From NCBI RefSeq assembly GCF_001922545.1, contig NZ_CP018744.1:248001-312000 (forward strand): DNA of 64,000 nucleotides, given 5' to 3'. The notes under the pieces are model-generated. The model had not been told where the DNA came from. It worked only from the letters and a program-made list of their open reading frames with translations, and did no database searches. How positions within the stretch are numbered: position 1 is the first letter of the stretch; each line of letters begins with the position of its first letter. This document shows positions 12,951 to 23,201 of the stretch, one piece after another. The translations under genes were made by a program, and so were the position numbers. The stretch is from Borreliella garinii (GTDB lineage Bacteria; Spirochaetota; Spirochaetia; Borreliales; Borreliaceae).

Positions 12951-15359
12951 TTAAATAATATTCAAATAATCAAAAACTTCTTCCAAGCTAGAGACAAACT
13001 TAACATCTATATTATCCTTAACTTCTTCTGGAAGCTTAAAATAATCTTTTTTATTATCTTTAGGTAAAATAACTTTGTTTATACCATTTCTATAGGCTGC
13101 TAAAACTTTTTCTTTAATACCACCCACGGGAAGAACAAAACCTTTTAAAGTCACCTCACCAGTCATTGCAAGATCCAAGGGGACCTTCTTGTCAGACAGT
13201 ATTGAAGCAATTGCTGTTGCAATGGTAATACCTGCAGAAGGTCCATCTTTTGGCGTTGCCCCTTCTGGAAAATGTAAATGAATTTCGGGACTTTCTTTTA
13301 TGTCAAAATTAAGCTTAGAAGAATAGGTCTTAACTATAGAATATGCAAGCTGTGCACTCTCTTTCATAATAGCCCCAAGACTTCCTGTTAGAATAATGTC
13401 TCCTGTTTTCTCAAACTTAGTTGCCTCAACAGGAAGAACTGCGCCACCATAATTTGTCCAAGCAAGTCCATAAACAAATCCAGAAGAGTCAATCTTAATT
13501 AAATCCAAGTTATACTCAGTATCAACATAATTACAATAATTATTAATATTTATTATTTTATAAATACCTGGAATATCAGGATCATGAGTAAAAAGTGAAT
13601 TGTTTCCATGTATTAAAGAACTTGGTGAATAAAAATTGCCTTTGATGATTTGATCTTTAGAATACTCATAAAGCAATTCCCTTACAAGTTTTCTAATTAA
13701 ATTAGTTAAAACTCTCTTTAGTCCCCTTACGCCAGATTCCATAGTATAGTTTCTAATTAAATTAAAAATAACCTCATCTTCTATTCTTATATAAACTTTG
13801 TCTAAAAAACTCTCTTTAATTATACTTGGAATCAAAAAAATCTTAGCAATCTCTAACTTTTCAATATAAGAATAACCCTCAACTTTAATTATTTCCATTC
13901 TATCAAGAAGTGGCTTTGACATACCATTAAGAGAATTGGCTGTTGTAACAAATAAAACATTAGAAAGATCATAAGGAATTTCTAAATAATGATCTATAAA
14001 TTTGTAATTTTGCTCGGGATCTAAAACTTCTAAAAGGGCAGATTCGGGATTTCCTTTATAACTATTATTAATTTTATCTATTTCATCGAGAAGAATAACA
14101 GGATTAGATTTGCCTGCTCTTTTCATTGCACTAATAAAAACACCTGGAAGAGAACCAACATAGGTTCTTCTGTGTCCCCTGATTTCTGCCTCATCTCTTA
14201 AGCCACCAAGAGATATTTTAACAAATTCTCTAGACAACGATCTTGCAACAGATTCTACAAGAGATGTTTTGCCAATACCGGGAGGCCCTACAAGGCATAA
14301 AATAGGAGCTTTAACCTTAGAATTAATTTGATAAACAGCTAAAAAATTTATTATCTTTTCTTTTGCTTCATCCATACCATAATGAGAATTTCTTAAGATA
14401 AACTCAATCTCGCTTAAATGATTTTTCATAACAGTATTTTCATTCCAAGGAAGATCTAATATTAATTCTATATAACTTCTAATAATATTAGCATCGGGAG
14501 AATTCATCTGCATTTTAGATAATCTAGAAATTTCTTTTTCAATCTTAGATTTAACATCTTCTGGAATATCTTTGGAATTTAACCTGTCAATATAATCGTT
14601 CTCATCTTTACCTAATCTTTTTTGTATCTCTTTAACTTGCTCAGAAAGAAAATAATCTCTTTGTCCTTTATCCAACTTAGCTCTAACTTTAGAATTAATA
14701 TCTTTTTTAAGATCTAAAAGGTCAATTTCAATGTTTAAATTAACAATTAACTTTTCTATTCTGGTTTTAACATTTAACTCTTGCAAAAGCTCTAATTTTA
14801 TACTATTTTCTAAGTTTGAATTAGAAGCTATAATATCAACAAGCTTGCTTGGATTTTCAAAATAATTAATTGGCTCATTATCACTATCATAAGATTTTAA
14901 AGATAAAGAATTTCTATAAACTTCGTAAGTTTCTTTTAAAAATTTAGAATAAGTAAAAAGCTCTCTGTTTAATCCACTAGCATCAGGAACAAAAGTAACT
15001 TTAGCTCTTAAATAATCATTTTTTTTTGAAACACTGCCTATAAGAACTCTGCTTTGACACTCAACCAAAACCTTTACTACGTCTTTACTGACCTTTATAA
15101 CCTGGATAAGTTTAGAATAAGTGCCTACAGAACATAGGTTTTTAACCCCCCCTTTACCAGATTCGTCATGATTAGATTCATTTGGATACGCAAAAAGAAT
15201 CAATCTTTCCTCTAACATGGATTGGGCTATGGAATTAATTACATATTCATTATCAAAGGTTACCCACAATGTAATATTGGGGAAAAGAACATTTTCTTTT
15301 AAAATAACAATTGGAAGATCTTCTTTTCTACTTTTTATCATATTTAAGATTGATTTCAT
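12951..15359 (-). CDS. lon: ATP-dependent protease Lon
   Basis: Cytoplasmic AAA+ serine protease for damaged and short-lived proteins. Domain order is standard over 802 residues: N-terminal LAN domain ([19 protein letters not shown]), coiled region, AAA+ with Walker A GPPGIGKT and Walker B ILLDEIDK, and the protease domain with catalytic Ser708 in DGPSAGIT and Lys in [10 protein letters not shown]. Borrelia has two lon genes; this one sits in the clp cluster (BB0613, Lon-2). The ATG at 15359 overlaps the end of clpX by 32 nt and has AAAGAG upstream; a second ATG six codons later has none. The overlap suggests translational coupling to clpX. Confidence 0.96.
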   Translation of the reverse strand: MKSILNMIKSRKEDLPIVILKENVLFPNITLWVTFDNEYVINSIAQSMLEERLILFAYPNESNHDESGKGGVKNLCSVGTYSKLIQVIKVSKDVVKVLVECQSRVLIGSVSKKNDYLRAKVTFVPDASGLNRELFTYSKFLKETYEVYRNSLSLKSYDSDNEPINYFENPSKLVDIIASNSNLENSIKLELLQELNVKTRIEKLIVNLNIEIDLLDLKKDINSKVRAKLDKGQRDYFLSEQVKEIQKRLGKDENDYIDRLNSKDIPEDVKSKIEKEISRLSKMQMNSPDANIIRSYIELILDLPWNENTVMKNHLSEIEFILRNSHYGMDEAKEKIINFLAVYQINSKVKAPILCLVGPPGIGKTSLVESVARSLSREFVKISLGGLRDEAEIRGHRRTYVGSLPGVFISAMKRAGKSNPVILLDEIDKINNSYKGNPESALLEVLDPEQNYKFIDHYLEIPYDLSNVLFVTTANSLNGMSKPLLDRMEIIKVEGYSYIEKLEIAKIFLIPSIIKESFLDKVYIRIEDEVIFNLIRNYTMESGVRGLKRVLTNLIRKLVRELLYEYSKDQIIKGNFYSPSSLIHGNNSLFTHDPDIPGIYKIININNYCNYVDTEYNLDLIKIDSSGFVYGLAWTNYGGAVLPVEATKFEKTGDIILTGSLGAIMKESAQLAYSIVKTYSSKLNFDIKESPEIHLHFPEGATPKDGPSAGITIATAIASILSDKKVPLDLAMTGEVTLKGFVLPVGGIKEKVLAAYRNGINKVILPKDNKKDYFKLPEEVKDNIDVKFVSSLEEVFDYLNII

Positions 15360-16617
15360 ATAACTCTTTTGTCCAAGGCTTTTTAATTGCGTTTCCCACC
15401 AAAATTAATGGATTAATATCTGTATTTAAAACAGATTCTTTTGTAACAATAACCTTCTTAGTCTTGCTAATCGAAGGAACCTCAAACATAACATCTTTAA
15501 GAAGACCCTCTAAAATAGATCTAAGACCTCTTGCCCCAGTATTTTTTAGAATAGCTTCATCTACAATTGATTCCAAAGCATCTTTTTCAAATACCAATTC
15601 AACATTATCCATTTTAAACATATAATAATACTGTTTAATAATGGAATTTTGAGGATCAACTAATATTTTCATCAAATCTTCTTTATTTAACTTTTCAAGA
15701 TACGAATGTACAGGAAGTCTACCAACAAACTCTGGTATCAAGCCAAATTTAATCAAATCTTCCATTTCTAAATACTTTAATGAAGTGTCCTCTATATTCT
15801 TTTTTTCAATTGCTGAAAACCCAATAGAACTTTTGTTTATTCGATTCTTAACAATATTTTCAAGCCCAACAAAAGCGCCACCACATATAAAGAGTATATT
15901 TTGAGTATTAATTTCAATAGTATCCTCATAAGGATGCTTTCTACCACCTCTTGGAGGAACATTAGCAATAGTACCCTCAATGATCTTTAACAAAGCCTGC
16001 TGAACCCCTTCTCCAGAAACATCTCTTGTTATTGAAACGTTTTCATTTTTTTTAGCAATTTTATCTATTTCGTCTATATAAATAATCCCTTTCTCAGCTA
16101 GACTAACATCCCCATGAGCAGCATGTATTAATTTAAGCAAAATATTTTCTACATCTTCACCAACATATCCAGCTTCTGTTAAAGTCGTAGCATCTGCTAT
16201 TGCAAATGGCACATTCATCTCTGCAGCCAACGTTTTTGCAAGCAAAGTTTTACCACTGCCTGTAGGCCCAACCAAAAGTATGTTGGATTTTTCAATTTCA
16301 ATGCCATTATCATATTTATTATTTTTCAATATTCTCTTATAATGGTTGTAAACAGCCACAGACAAAACTTTTTTTGCATCTTCTTGTCCAACAACATGCA
16401 TGTCTAAATGATCTTTAAGTTGTTTGGGGGTTGGCAAACCATTGGATTTAGAATCTAGCGGCTTGCTCAACTTTTCTTTAAAAAGATTGTGACATATTTT
16501 AGAACATTCGGGGCAAATCGCTACTCCATTAGATATAACAACATTGCCCCCAAGCTCAGCAACGCTAAGTCCACAAAAAGAACATTCTTTTACTTTTTGA
16601 CCTTTTACTCTTGCCAT
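15328..16617 (-). CDS. clpX: ClpX unfoldase subunit of ClpXP
   Basis: AAA+ unfoldase that feeds substrates to ClpP. The N-terminal zinc domain has CSFCG and CPECSKIC. The AAA+ core shows Walker A GPTGSGKT, the pore loop GYVGED, Walker [10 protein letters not shown], and the ClpP-docking IGF loop (SSIGFSA). The length of 429 residues is typical. The frame is open upstream to a TTG at 16632, but I chose the ATG at 16617 ([16 protein letters not shown]) because it matches the family N-terminus; neither candidate has a strong ribosome site. clpP ends 23 nt upstream. The zinc domain rules out the HslU alternative. Confidence 0.96.
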   Translation of the reverse strand: MARVKGQKVKECSFCGLSVAELGGNVVISNGVAICPECSKICHNLFKEKLSKPLDSKSNGLPTPKQLKDHLDMHVVGQEDAKKVLSVAVYNHYKRILKNNKYDNGIEIEKSNILLVGPTGSGKTLLAKTLAAEMNVPFAIADATTLTEAGYVGEDVENILLKLIHAAHGDVSLAEKGIIYIDEIDKIAKKNENVSITRDVSGEGVQQALLKIIEGTIANVPPRGGRKHPYEDTIEINTQNILFICGGAFVGLENIVKNRINKSSIGFSAIEKKNIEDTSLKYLEMEDLIKFGLIPEFVGRLPVHSYLEKLNKEDLMKILVDPQNSIIKQYYYMFKMDNVELVFEKDALESIVDEAILKNTGARGLRSILEGLLKDVMFEVPSISKTKKVIVTKESVLNTDINPLILVGNAIKKPWTKELYEINLKYDKK

Positions 16618-16640
16618 AAAAATTTTTACCAAAAATAAAA

Positions 16641-17234
16641 CTACTCCCTCACTAAGATACTATCAATAAGACCATATTTAAGAGCATCGTTTGAAGTCAT
16701 AAAATAATCTCTTTCCATATCAAGAGCCAGTTTTTCCTTATCAACCCCTATCTGATTAGACATAATATCTATTATTAACTTTTTAAGTCTTAAAATTTCA
16801 TTAGCTTGTATATTAATATCACTAGCCTGACCACTTATTCCTCCCCAAGGCTGATGAATCATTATTCTAGAATAAGCCAGAGATTCTCTTTTACCCCTGG
16901 CGCCACCAGCAAGCAAAAAAGCTCCCATTGAAGCGGCTTGACCAATACAAATTGTCCTTACATCAGGTTTTATATACTGCATAGTATCATAAATCGCAAG
17001 ACCTGCAGTAATACTGCCTCCTGGAGAATTCAAATAGAGATAAATATCTTTATTTGAATCTTCTGATTCTAAAAACAAAAGTTGAGCAATAACGGTGTCT
17101 GCCTTAGGATCATTAATCTCACCACTCAAAAATATTATACGCTCTCTAAGCAATCTTGAATATATATCAAATACTCTCTCATAATTTCCCGTATGCTCTA
17201 TCACAGTGGGTATTAAATTATGCATAAATTCCAT
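16641..17234 (-). CDS. clpP: ClpP protease subunit
   Basis: Serine peptidase that forms the tetradecameric chamber of ClpXP. The triad Ser102 (GQAASMGAF), His127 (MIHQPWGG) and Asp176 (ERDYFM) is offset by +5 from E. coli 97/122/171, so the enzyme should be active. Length is 197 residues. It starts 5 nt after the tig stop codon, whose region supplies GTGAG as ribosome site. A second Met at residue 4 could also serve as start. Order tig-clpP-clpX-lon is the widely conserved bacterial arrangement. Confidence 0.97.
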   Translation of the reverse strand: MEFMHNLIPTVIEHTGNYERVFDIYSRLLRERIIFLSGEINDPKADTVIAQLLFLESEDSNKDIYLYLNSPGGSITAGLAIYDTMQYIKPDVRTICIGQAASMGAFLLAGGARGKRESLAYSRIMIHQPWGGISGQASDINIQANEILRLKKLIIDIMSNQIGVDKEKLALDMERDYFMTSNDALKYGLIDSILVRE

Positions 17235-17239
17235 TTTTC

Positions 17240-18598
17240 TTACTCACAAATTTTATAATTAACAAAATCTTTAAAAGAAACTTGCTTGCCTTTTACCTCT
17301 TTAAGATTTGCTAAAATTCTTTTCTTAACTCTTTTCCTTTTGATATCATCCTTTAAATAAGAAATCAAATTTTGATCTTCATAAAATTTCTTAATCTCCT
17401 CGCAACTCACACCTGAATTCTCAGACTGTCTAGCTATTTCATCCTCAAGATCACTCTCAGTAACTTCAATTGGATCTAAATCCACCATTTTCTGAATTAT
17501 CAACTTAGATTTCAAATTGCTAAGAATTTCATCTTTCAAATTGACACCACCAACATATCCCGAAGAATAAAAAATATTTTTAAACTCATCAAGCCCCATC
17601 TTATTTTGTTTTGCAGCATCCTTAAAAGCAATTTCAATTTCTGCCTCAATCATTGAATGCGGAATATCTATTTCTAATTTTTCAGAAATAGTAGAAAAAA
17701 ATTTATTTAGCTTTAAAGTTTCTTTTTTTTCTTCAATAACGTTTAAAATATCAGATCTTACAAAATTTTTAAGATCATCCAACGTATTATATCTGTCGCT
17801 AATATCTTGTGCAAATTCATCATCTATTAAGGGAAGATCTCTTTTTTTAATACTTTTGATTTTAATCTTTAATTTTCTTGAAGAGCCCGCAAGTTCTTCA
17901 AATTTGTAATCCGTAATGTAATATTTTTCTAAAACTTTCTCCTCATTTATCCTCATACCAATTACATCTCTGTCAAAATCATAATAGGTCTCAGACTTTC
18001 CAACTGTAAAAACAAAATCTTGTCTTTTGGTTGATAATATCTCATTTAAAAGATCATCAAGTTCAACAAAATCCACTTTAACAATGCTATCTTTCTTAAC
18101 AACCCCTTCCTCATCTTCAATAATAATTGAATTTTCTATTTGAAGACGCCTAATCTCATTATCAATATCAGAATCATCAATAAAAACTTCAGGAACCTCT
18201 ATTTCAATATCAATACTATCAACACTTGGAATTTCAAATTCAGGATAAGTCTCATATACAAAAGTAAATTCAAAATCTTTATCAAGATCTAATCTTAAAT
18301 CTTTTTCCTTTATAGTAGGAGCAGCATAACTCAAAGGTCTTTTAGGTTCTTCTTTGAAGAATTCTTTAAAAGAATCATTAATCACTTCTTCTAAAACAGT
18401 AGCTCTCAACCCCTCAGAATATTTATTCTCAATAATATTAATAGGGACTTTTCCAATTCTAAAACCCTGAATCTTAAGTCGGGAAGAATAATCTTGCAAC
18501 AACGACTTATATTTTTCCTGAATAACATTTTTTGAAACTCTAATTACAACCTCAACTTTTGAACCTGGAAGAAGTTTAATATCTTTACTCAAAATCAC
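17240..18598 (-). CDS. tig: Trigger factor, ribosome-bound chaperone
   Basis: Binds the ribosomal exit tunnel at uL23 and shields nascent chains; also a peptidyl-prolyl isomerase. The N-terminal ribosome-binding domain shows [16 protein letters not shown], where family members have GFRxGKxP. The central FKBP-type domain (about 160-245) and the helical C-terminal substrate-binding arms follow; total 452 residues. The start is GTG at 18598 with TTGAGG 8 nt upstream. The start is only about 40 nt from the end of tRNA-Gly on the same strand and no promoter is obvious in that gap. Confidence 0.95.
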   Translation of the reverse strand: MILSKDIKLLPGSKVEVVIRVSKNVIQEKYKSLLQDYSSRLKIQGFRIGKVPINIIENKYSEGLRATVLEEVINDSFKEFFKEEPKRPLSYAAPTIKEKDLRLDLDKDFEFTFVYETYPEFEIPSVDSIDIEIEVPEVFIDDSDIDNEIRRLQIENSIIIEDEEGVVKKDSIVKVDFVELDDLLNEILSTKRQDFVFTVGKSETYYDFDRDVIGMRINEEKVLEKYYITDYKFEELAGSSRKLKIKIKSIKKRDLPLIDDEFAQDISDRYNTLDDLKNFVRSDILNVIEEKKETLKLNKFFSTISEKLEIDIPHSMIEAEIEIAFKDAAKQNKMGLDEFKNIFYSSGYVGGVNLKDEILSNLKSKLIIQKMVDLDPIEVTESDLEDEIARQSENSGVSCEEIKKFYEDQNLISYLKDDIKRKRVKKRILANLKEVKGKQVSFKDFVNYKICE

Positions 18599-18638
18599 TG
18601 CTAATGCCTCAATTAAACTTTATTGATAATTATTTAAA

Positions 18639-18710
18639 AGCGAAAGACGGGATTTGAACCCGCGACTTCCACCTTGGCAAGGTGACACTCTACCCCTGAG
18701 TTACTTTCGC
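18639..18710 (-). tRNA. tRNA-Gly (GCC)
   Basis: Acceptor GCGAAAG/CTTTCGC, discriminator U73, anticodon GCC in a loop closed by TCACC/GGTGG. U73 is a normal glycine identity element. CCA is not encoded. It is the last tRNA of a four-gene run and precedes tig. Confidence 0.93.
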
Positions 18711-18715
18711 ACTTT

Positions 18716-18796
18716 TACAGAAGGTGGGAGTCGAACCCACACGCCAAAAGCACTAGATCCTAAGTCTAGCGTGTCTGCCAATTCCACCACTCCTGC
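18716..18796 (-). tRNA. tRNA-Leu (UAG)
   Basis: Class II tRNA of 81 nt with a long variable arm. Anticodon TAG in loop CTTAGGA, stem CTAGA/TCTAG; reads CUA and related codons. The acceptor pairs GCAGGAG with CTTCTGT, including two G-U pairs, with A73. Confidence 0.93.
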
Positions 18797-18875
18797 ATAC
18801 TTCATACTCAAACTAGTATACAAAAACTTAAAAGCTTTTGCAAGTATGCCTAATCCAAGAAATAAATAATATTTT

Positions 18876-18949
18876 CGCACTCAGCAGGACTCGAACCTGC
18901 AACCTTTGGATTCGAAGTCCACTGCTCTATCCAATTGAGCTATGAATGC
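18876..18949 (-). tRNA. tRNA-Arg (UCG)
   Basis: Acceptor GCATTCA/TGAGTGC, discriminator G73, anticodon TCG in loop CTTCGAA. It reads CGA and possibly other CGN codons. Many bacteria instead read CGN with an inosine-modified ACG tRNA; here the genomic anticodon is UCG. Confidence 0.92.
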
Positions 18950-18973
18950 AGCTAAAAAGAAAATCAAATACAG

Positions 18974-19047
18974 GGTGATTGACGGGGCTTGAACCCGCGA
19001 CATTCGGAACCACAACCCGACGCTCTACCAGCTGAGCTACAACCACC
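18974..19047 (-). tRNA. tRNA-His (GUG)
   Basis: Anticodon GTG in loop TTGTGGT. The 5' end carries the extra G-1 that pairs with C73, the histidine identity element. First gene of the four-tRNA run (His, Arg, Leu, Gly) and closest to its promoter. Confidence 0.94.
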
Positions 19048-19068
19048 AATAACTATGATTACTATAAT

Positions 19069-19097
19069 ATTTTATAAATATTTAATTTCTAAGTCAA
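19069..19097 (-). promoter_or_regulatory. Sigma-70-type promoter of the tRNA cluster
   Basis: On the minus strand TTGACT (19097-19092) and TAAAAT (19074-19069) are separated by exactly 17 nt, ending about 20 nt before tRNA-His. It could drive all four tRNAs and perhaps the downstream tig-clpP-clpX-lon genes. Confidence 0.65.
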
Positions 19098-19169
19098 CAA
19101 AAGATAAGGATAATAAAAACTATAGGGCCTTTATTAAAAAAATAATATTAAAACATTAAACTTTTAAAA

Positions 19170-20600
19170 CTAAAATTTTTGAAATCTTTCTAAACTTTTT
19201 TTTAAAAAATCATAAACTCTAATAGTTGAAGAAATATTTACTCTTTCTCTAGTAGTATGAGGCGATTCAATCCAAGGTCCAAGGGTAACGGATTCTATGC
19301 CCCCCAACCTAGAAGATATTATACCTGTCTCAAGCCCCGCATGTATTAAAGAAATATTAGCATCTTCAAGATACATTTCTTTATACACCTCTTTAAGATG
19401 TTTTAAAAGATTATTATTCTTATCAGACTTCCAAGAAGGATAGTCATAAATTACACGCAAATTAGCTCCCGATAAACCGACTATTGATTGTAAATGATTA
19501 AAAACATACTCTTTATCTGAATCAAATAAAGATCTTATTAAAAAAGTAAAAATATAGTCGTCTTTAATTTTGAAAAGACTTGAAAAATTTAAAGAAGTTT
19601 TGATGAGCTTATTTTCATAATTTTCTACTTTTTGAACTCCATGCAAAAATCCCATTCCCATATTTAAAAGCTTGCTTTTGCTATTTTCATCAAGAACTTT
19701 AACTGATGAAAATTCTCTTTTATTAACAACAATGTCAAATTCATCCTCAAGGGAATATACACTTTTAACTTTAAATACGAAAAGTTTAAGTTCTTTACTT
19801 AATAAATCATAATCACTATCATTAATAAAGATTAAAGCCTTGGCTTCATTTGGAATCGCATTACTGCTGTCTCCACCAAAAATACTTTCAATCTCAAAAT
19901 CAATATTTGCTTTAATTTCGAAAAGAGCAAAAAACATTAATTTTAAAGAATTTGCCAAATCTAAATGAATATCTGCCCCAGAATGGCCGCCTTTAAGCCC
20001 TTTAAGCAAAATTTCTACTTTTGTTTTTTTTGTTGCAAGGCTATACTGAGGAGAAAAAACAATCTCAACAAGTCTTGATCCCGCACAACCAACTAAAAAA
20101 TAACCCTCTTCCTCGCCATCAAGATTAATAAGGCTTTTGCCACTGCATAGCTTAGAATCAAGACTAAGAGCACCTATTAGGCCTATTTCTTCATCAACGG
20201 TAAAAAGAAGTTCTAAATCAGGATGAGAGAAGCTATTGGCCTCACTCATAATGCTCAGCATCATAGCTACTCCAATCCCATTATCAGCTCCAAGGGTAGT
20301 CCCCACTCCTTTTAGATACCCATCCTCTTCAACAATTTCAATTGGATCTGTTTCAAAATTATGCAAACTAGATTCATTTTTTTCACAAACCATATCAACA
20401 TGAGATTGTAAAATGATAGGATGCATATTAATATTACTATTGGATTTTATCTGCACCACAAGATTTCCAACACTATCTTCTTTAAAAGAATAACCAAATT
20501 TTTTGGATCTCTCCTTAATAAAATTAATGATTCCTTTAACATTTTTTGAACATCTTGGAATTTTTGATATCTCTTTAAAAGAATCAATTACAATACTCAT
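19170..20600 (-). CDS. pepD: Aminoacyl-histidine dipeptidase (M20 family)
   Basis: A 476-residue metallopeptidase of the PepD (carnosinase) type. The metal site is built from SHVDMVCE, TLGADNGIG, and the catalytic DEEIGLIGA; the dimer/lid domain occupies about residues 190-380; the C-terminal GLETGIISSR and ESPHTTRERVN complete the site. It probably cleaves Xaa-His and other dipeptides in the cytoplasm, useful to an amino-acid auxotroph that imports peptides. AAAGGAAAG precedes the ATG. A 114-nt gap separates it from pcrA upstream. Confidence 0.92.
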   Translation of the reverse strand: MSIVIDSFKEISKIPRCSKNVKGIINFIKERSKKFGYSFKEDSVGNLVVQIKSNSNINMHPIILQSHVDMVCEKNESSLHNFETDPIEIVEEDGYLKGVGTTLGADNGIGVAMMLSIMSEANSFSHPDLELLFTVDEEIGLIGALSLDSKLCSGKSLINLDGEEEGYFLVGCAGSRLVEIVFSPQYSLATKKTKVEILLKGLKGGHSGADIHLDLANSLKLMFFALFEIKANIDFEIESIFGGDSSNAIPNEAKALIFINDSDYDLLSKELKLFVFKVKSVYSLEDEFDIVVNKREFSSVKVLDENSKSKLLNMGMGFLHGVQKVENYENKLIKTSLNFSSLFKIKDDYIFTFLIRSLFDSDKEYVFNHLQSIVGLSGANLRVIYDYPSWKSDKNNNLLKHLKEVYKEMYLEDANISLIHAGLETGIISSRLGGIESVTLGPWIESPHTTRERVNISSTIRVYDFLKKSLERFQKF

Positions 20601-20714
20601 AATAACTTTCCTTTAATTATGTGATTATATTAAATCCATAAAAATACCTAGACTTAATTATAATTAATAATGTAATATACTAAATCAATATTAAAATTCA
20701 TTCAATAATGCTAA

Positions 20715-22691
20715 TCAAGCTTTATTTTCAATAAAATCTGCATAATAGTTAAAATTTAAAAATTCTTTAGGAATTTCTGAAATAAATCTTGAAGGCAGCT
20801 GATCAAAAATTTGCCTATCTTTTTTTCGCTTATTGGCCATAGTAATAATAAGAGAATCTTTTGCACGAGTTAATGCAACATAAAAAACTCGTCTTTCCTC
20901 CTCTAAACCAATCTCGCTCTCTTCAATTATTCTATGATGCGGAATAATATTGTCTTCAACAGCAATAAAAAATACATAATCAAATTCTAAACCTTTAGCA
21001 GAATGCACTGTCATTAAATTAATATTAATATTTTCAGATTCCTCACTAACTTCATTAGATTGAAGAACTATATAGTTTAAAAAACTGCTTAAATCTCTCA
21101 ATTCGCCAAATTGCTTGGATTCCCAATTTTTAATTATACTTAAAAACCCTTCTATATTTTGATATTTATACTCAGCCACTTTAATTGAATTGGGATTTTC
21201 ATTAACCAGAAATCCCCAATATTCAATGCTTTCTATCATTTCTTTGATTATATTAGAATAAGTGTTTTTTGTTATACTAAATTTATATTGATACTCTTCA
21301 ATAAAAGACACAAAATCTTCTATACTTTCAATGACCTGCTTATTTAAAGCTTTATTGTAAGTAGAAGTGTTTGTAAAAGAAAAAACAATATCACAAAGAG
21401 CATCATAAATACAACAACCTTTCTTATCTGCTATATCTCTAATTTTTTTCAAATATTCCTTGCCAATTCCCCTTCTTGGAACATTTATGATTCTAAGCAA
21501 ATCATAATCACTTTTAGGATTTATTATTACATTTAAATAAGAAATAATATCCTTTATTTCTTTTCTCTGGAAAAAAGATGTTCCCCCTGAAACCTTATAT
21601 TTTATGCCCTGTCTTTTAAAAATCATCTCAACGTTTCTAAAAAGGGCATTAGTTCGCATAAGAACTCCTATTTTTTTAGATTTAAAACCGTCTATCCTTG
21701 AAAGCTCTATTATTTGACTTGCAACAAACTCAGATTCTTGAATCTCATCCTCAAACACAAAAACATCTATAACTTTGCTACACATCTTTGAAGACCATAA
21801 GGTCTTTTCCTTTCGATTTTTATTATTTAAAATCACAGAATTGGCAACATCTAAAATATTTTTTGCAGAACGATAATTTTGTTCAAGCTTTATTTCTTTA
21901 GCGCTGTAATCTTTTTCAAATTGCAACATATTGTTATAGCTAGCCCCACGCCAAGAATATATCGATTGATCATCATCCCCAACGCAACATAAATTACTAT
22001 GATTTATTAAAAGTCGAATAAAATTATATTGAAGCAAAGAAGTATCTTGAAACTCATCAATCAAAACATACCTATATCTTTTAGAATATTTACTTCTAAT
22101 GTCAGAATTATTACTTAACAATTCTTTTGGCTTTAAAATTAAATCGTCAAAATCAAAAGAATTGTAAAGCCTTAATCGCTCTTCATAAAGTTTAAAAATA
22201 TTTATATCTTCTTCCTTTAAATCATTAAGGGTTAGGATACCATTTTTTAAAAGTGAAATAGCATTGCTAAGCGAATTTAAAGAAACTTTTTTATTTAAAA
22301 GACCTTCATCAAGTAAAATCTCTTTAAGAAGAGAAATTCTATCATTATCATCATAAATGCTAAAGTTTTTTTTATATCCTAACAATTTATAATTTTCTTT
22401 TAAAAAGAAAAGTCCAAAAGCATGAAAAGTTGAGACCATAAGATTGCTAAGAGGACTTTTTAAAATTTTTTTAATTCTATCTTTCATTTCACTAGCCGCC
22501 TTATTAGTAAAAGTTAAGGCTAAAATTTCCTTCTGAGCGATGCCTTTTCGAAGCAAATAGGCTATTCTATGAGTAACAACCCTTGTTTTTCCACTGCCAG
22601 CACCAGCAATAATTAAAAGAGCACCCTCAATAGTGGTAACCGCTTCATATTGAAATTGATTGAGAGAATTTTTAAAAAAATCATCAGGCAA
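20715..22691 (-). CDS. pcrA: UvrD/PcrA/Rep-type DNA helicase
   Basis: Superfamily 1A 3'-5' helicase used in repair and in clearing proteins from DNA. Motifs in order: LNQFQYEAV (Q motif), AGAGSGKT (Walker A), ALTFTNKAA (Ia), VLIDEFQDTS (II), CVGDDDQSIYSWRGA (III), LEQNYRSAKN (IV), VHSAKGLEFDYVF (V), RVFYVALTRAK (VI). The length of 658 residues fits PcrA or Rep; Borrelia has a separate uvrD elsewhere, so Rep/PcrA is the better name. The start is TTG at 22691, two nt after the cheD stop; no Met lies before Walker A, so no other start is plausible. Confidence 0.93.
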   Translation of the reverse strand: MPDDFFKNSLNQFQYEAVTTIEGALLIIAGAGSGKTRVVTHRIAYLLRKGIAQKEILALTFTNKAASEMKDRIKKILKSPLSNLMVSTFHAFGLFFLKENYKLLGYKKNFSIYDDNDRISLLKEILLDEGLLNKKVSLNSLSNAISLLKNGILTLNDLKEEDINIFKLYEERLRLYNSFDFDDLILKPKELLSNNSDIRSKYSKRYRYVLIDEFQDTSLLQYNFIRLLINHSNLCCVGDDDQSIYSWRGASYNNMLQFEKDYSAKEIKLEQNYRSAKNILDVANSVILNNKNRKEKTLWSSKMCSKVIDVFVFEDEIQESEFVASQIIELSRIDGFKSKKIGVLMRTNALFRNVEMIFKRQGIKYKVSGGTSFFQRKEIKDIISYLNVIINPKSDYDLLRIINVPRRGIGKEYLKKIRDIADKKGCCIYDALCDIVFSFTNTSTYNKALNKQVIESIEDFVSFIEEYQYKFSITKNTYSNIIKEMIESIEYWGFLVNENPNSIKVAEYKYQNIEGFLSIIKNWESKQFGELRDLSSFLNYIVLQSNEVSEESENININLMTVHSAKGLEFDYVFFIAVEDNIIPHHRIIEESEIGLEEERRVFYVALTRAKDSLIITMANKRKKDRQIFDQLPSRFISEIPKEFLNFNYYADFIENKA

Positions 22692-22693
22692 GA

Positions 22694-23185
22694 TTAAAAA
22701 ACCTTTGTTCCATCTGGATATTCCACAATAACCTTAAAGTTTTCAGGAAAAGCAAAAATCTTTCGTGACTTAGATTGATCAAAATCTTTAGCTAAGATTG
22801 GAATACAATACTTATTTAATGTATTAACAGCAAACTCTGAATTTTCAAGTCCCACTTTAACAGATCCTTTTGCCATAAAATTAGTTCCTCCAAAAAGCTT
22901 AGCCTTAAGATTACTTTTACTAGCCCCATTCTCTAACATTGCATTTATTAACATGGGAATAGCATAAATCCCATACCTTCCTCTCTGATCAGGAGATATA
23001 TCAAGATCTGACCTAACTAGAACATAATGATTCATTCCAATTAAATTGTTTGATTCATCCCAAAGCACAACAGCAACACAAGAACCAAGAATTGTAGAAA
23101 TAACTCTTTTATTTGAAACAAAAGCTTCACCAGGAACTATTATTGTAACATCTCGTTTCAATTTAAAATTAAAATGATTTAACAT
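22694..23185 (-). CDS. cheD: Chemoreceptor glutamine deamidase CheD
   Basis: CheD deamidates glutamines of chemoreceptors and can bind CheC/CheX-type phosphatases. The 163-residue protein has the catalytic Cys36 in TILGSCVAVV and His53 in GMNHYVL, spaced as in Thermotoga CheD (27/44). The third residue of the triad aligns at Ser30 or Thr31. It lies between dacA (16-nt gap) and pcrA (2-nt gap), away from chemotaxis operons, but three chemoreceptor genes are in this window as possible substrates. Confidence 0.93.
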   Translation of the reverse strand: MLNHFNFKLKRDVTIIVPGEAFVSNKRVISTILGSCVAVVLWDESNNLIGMNHYVLVRSDLDISPDQRGRYGIYAIPMLINAMLENGASKSNLKAKLFGGTNFMAKGSVKVGLENSEFAVNTLNKYCIPILAKDFDQSKSRKIFAFPENFKVIVEYPDGTKVF

Positions 23186-23201
23186 AAAACTTAATACTCT
23201 C

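Noticed and set aside
15311..15625. 104-codon frame on the plus strand opposite clpX/lon
   Set aside because: Shadow of the two real genes; no ribosome site and no recognisable protein. The same applies to other long antisense frames inside mfd, mcp2, ksgA and p66.
18599..19169. Hidden protein gene across the tRNA cluster
   Set aside because: A 71-codon plus-strand frame here runs through tRNA genes and is an artefact. The remaining gaps hold only tRNA spacers and the promoter.
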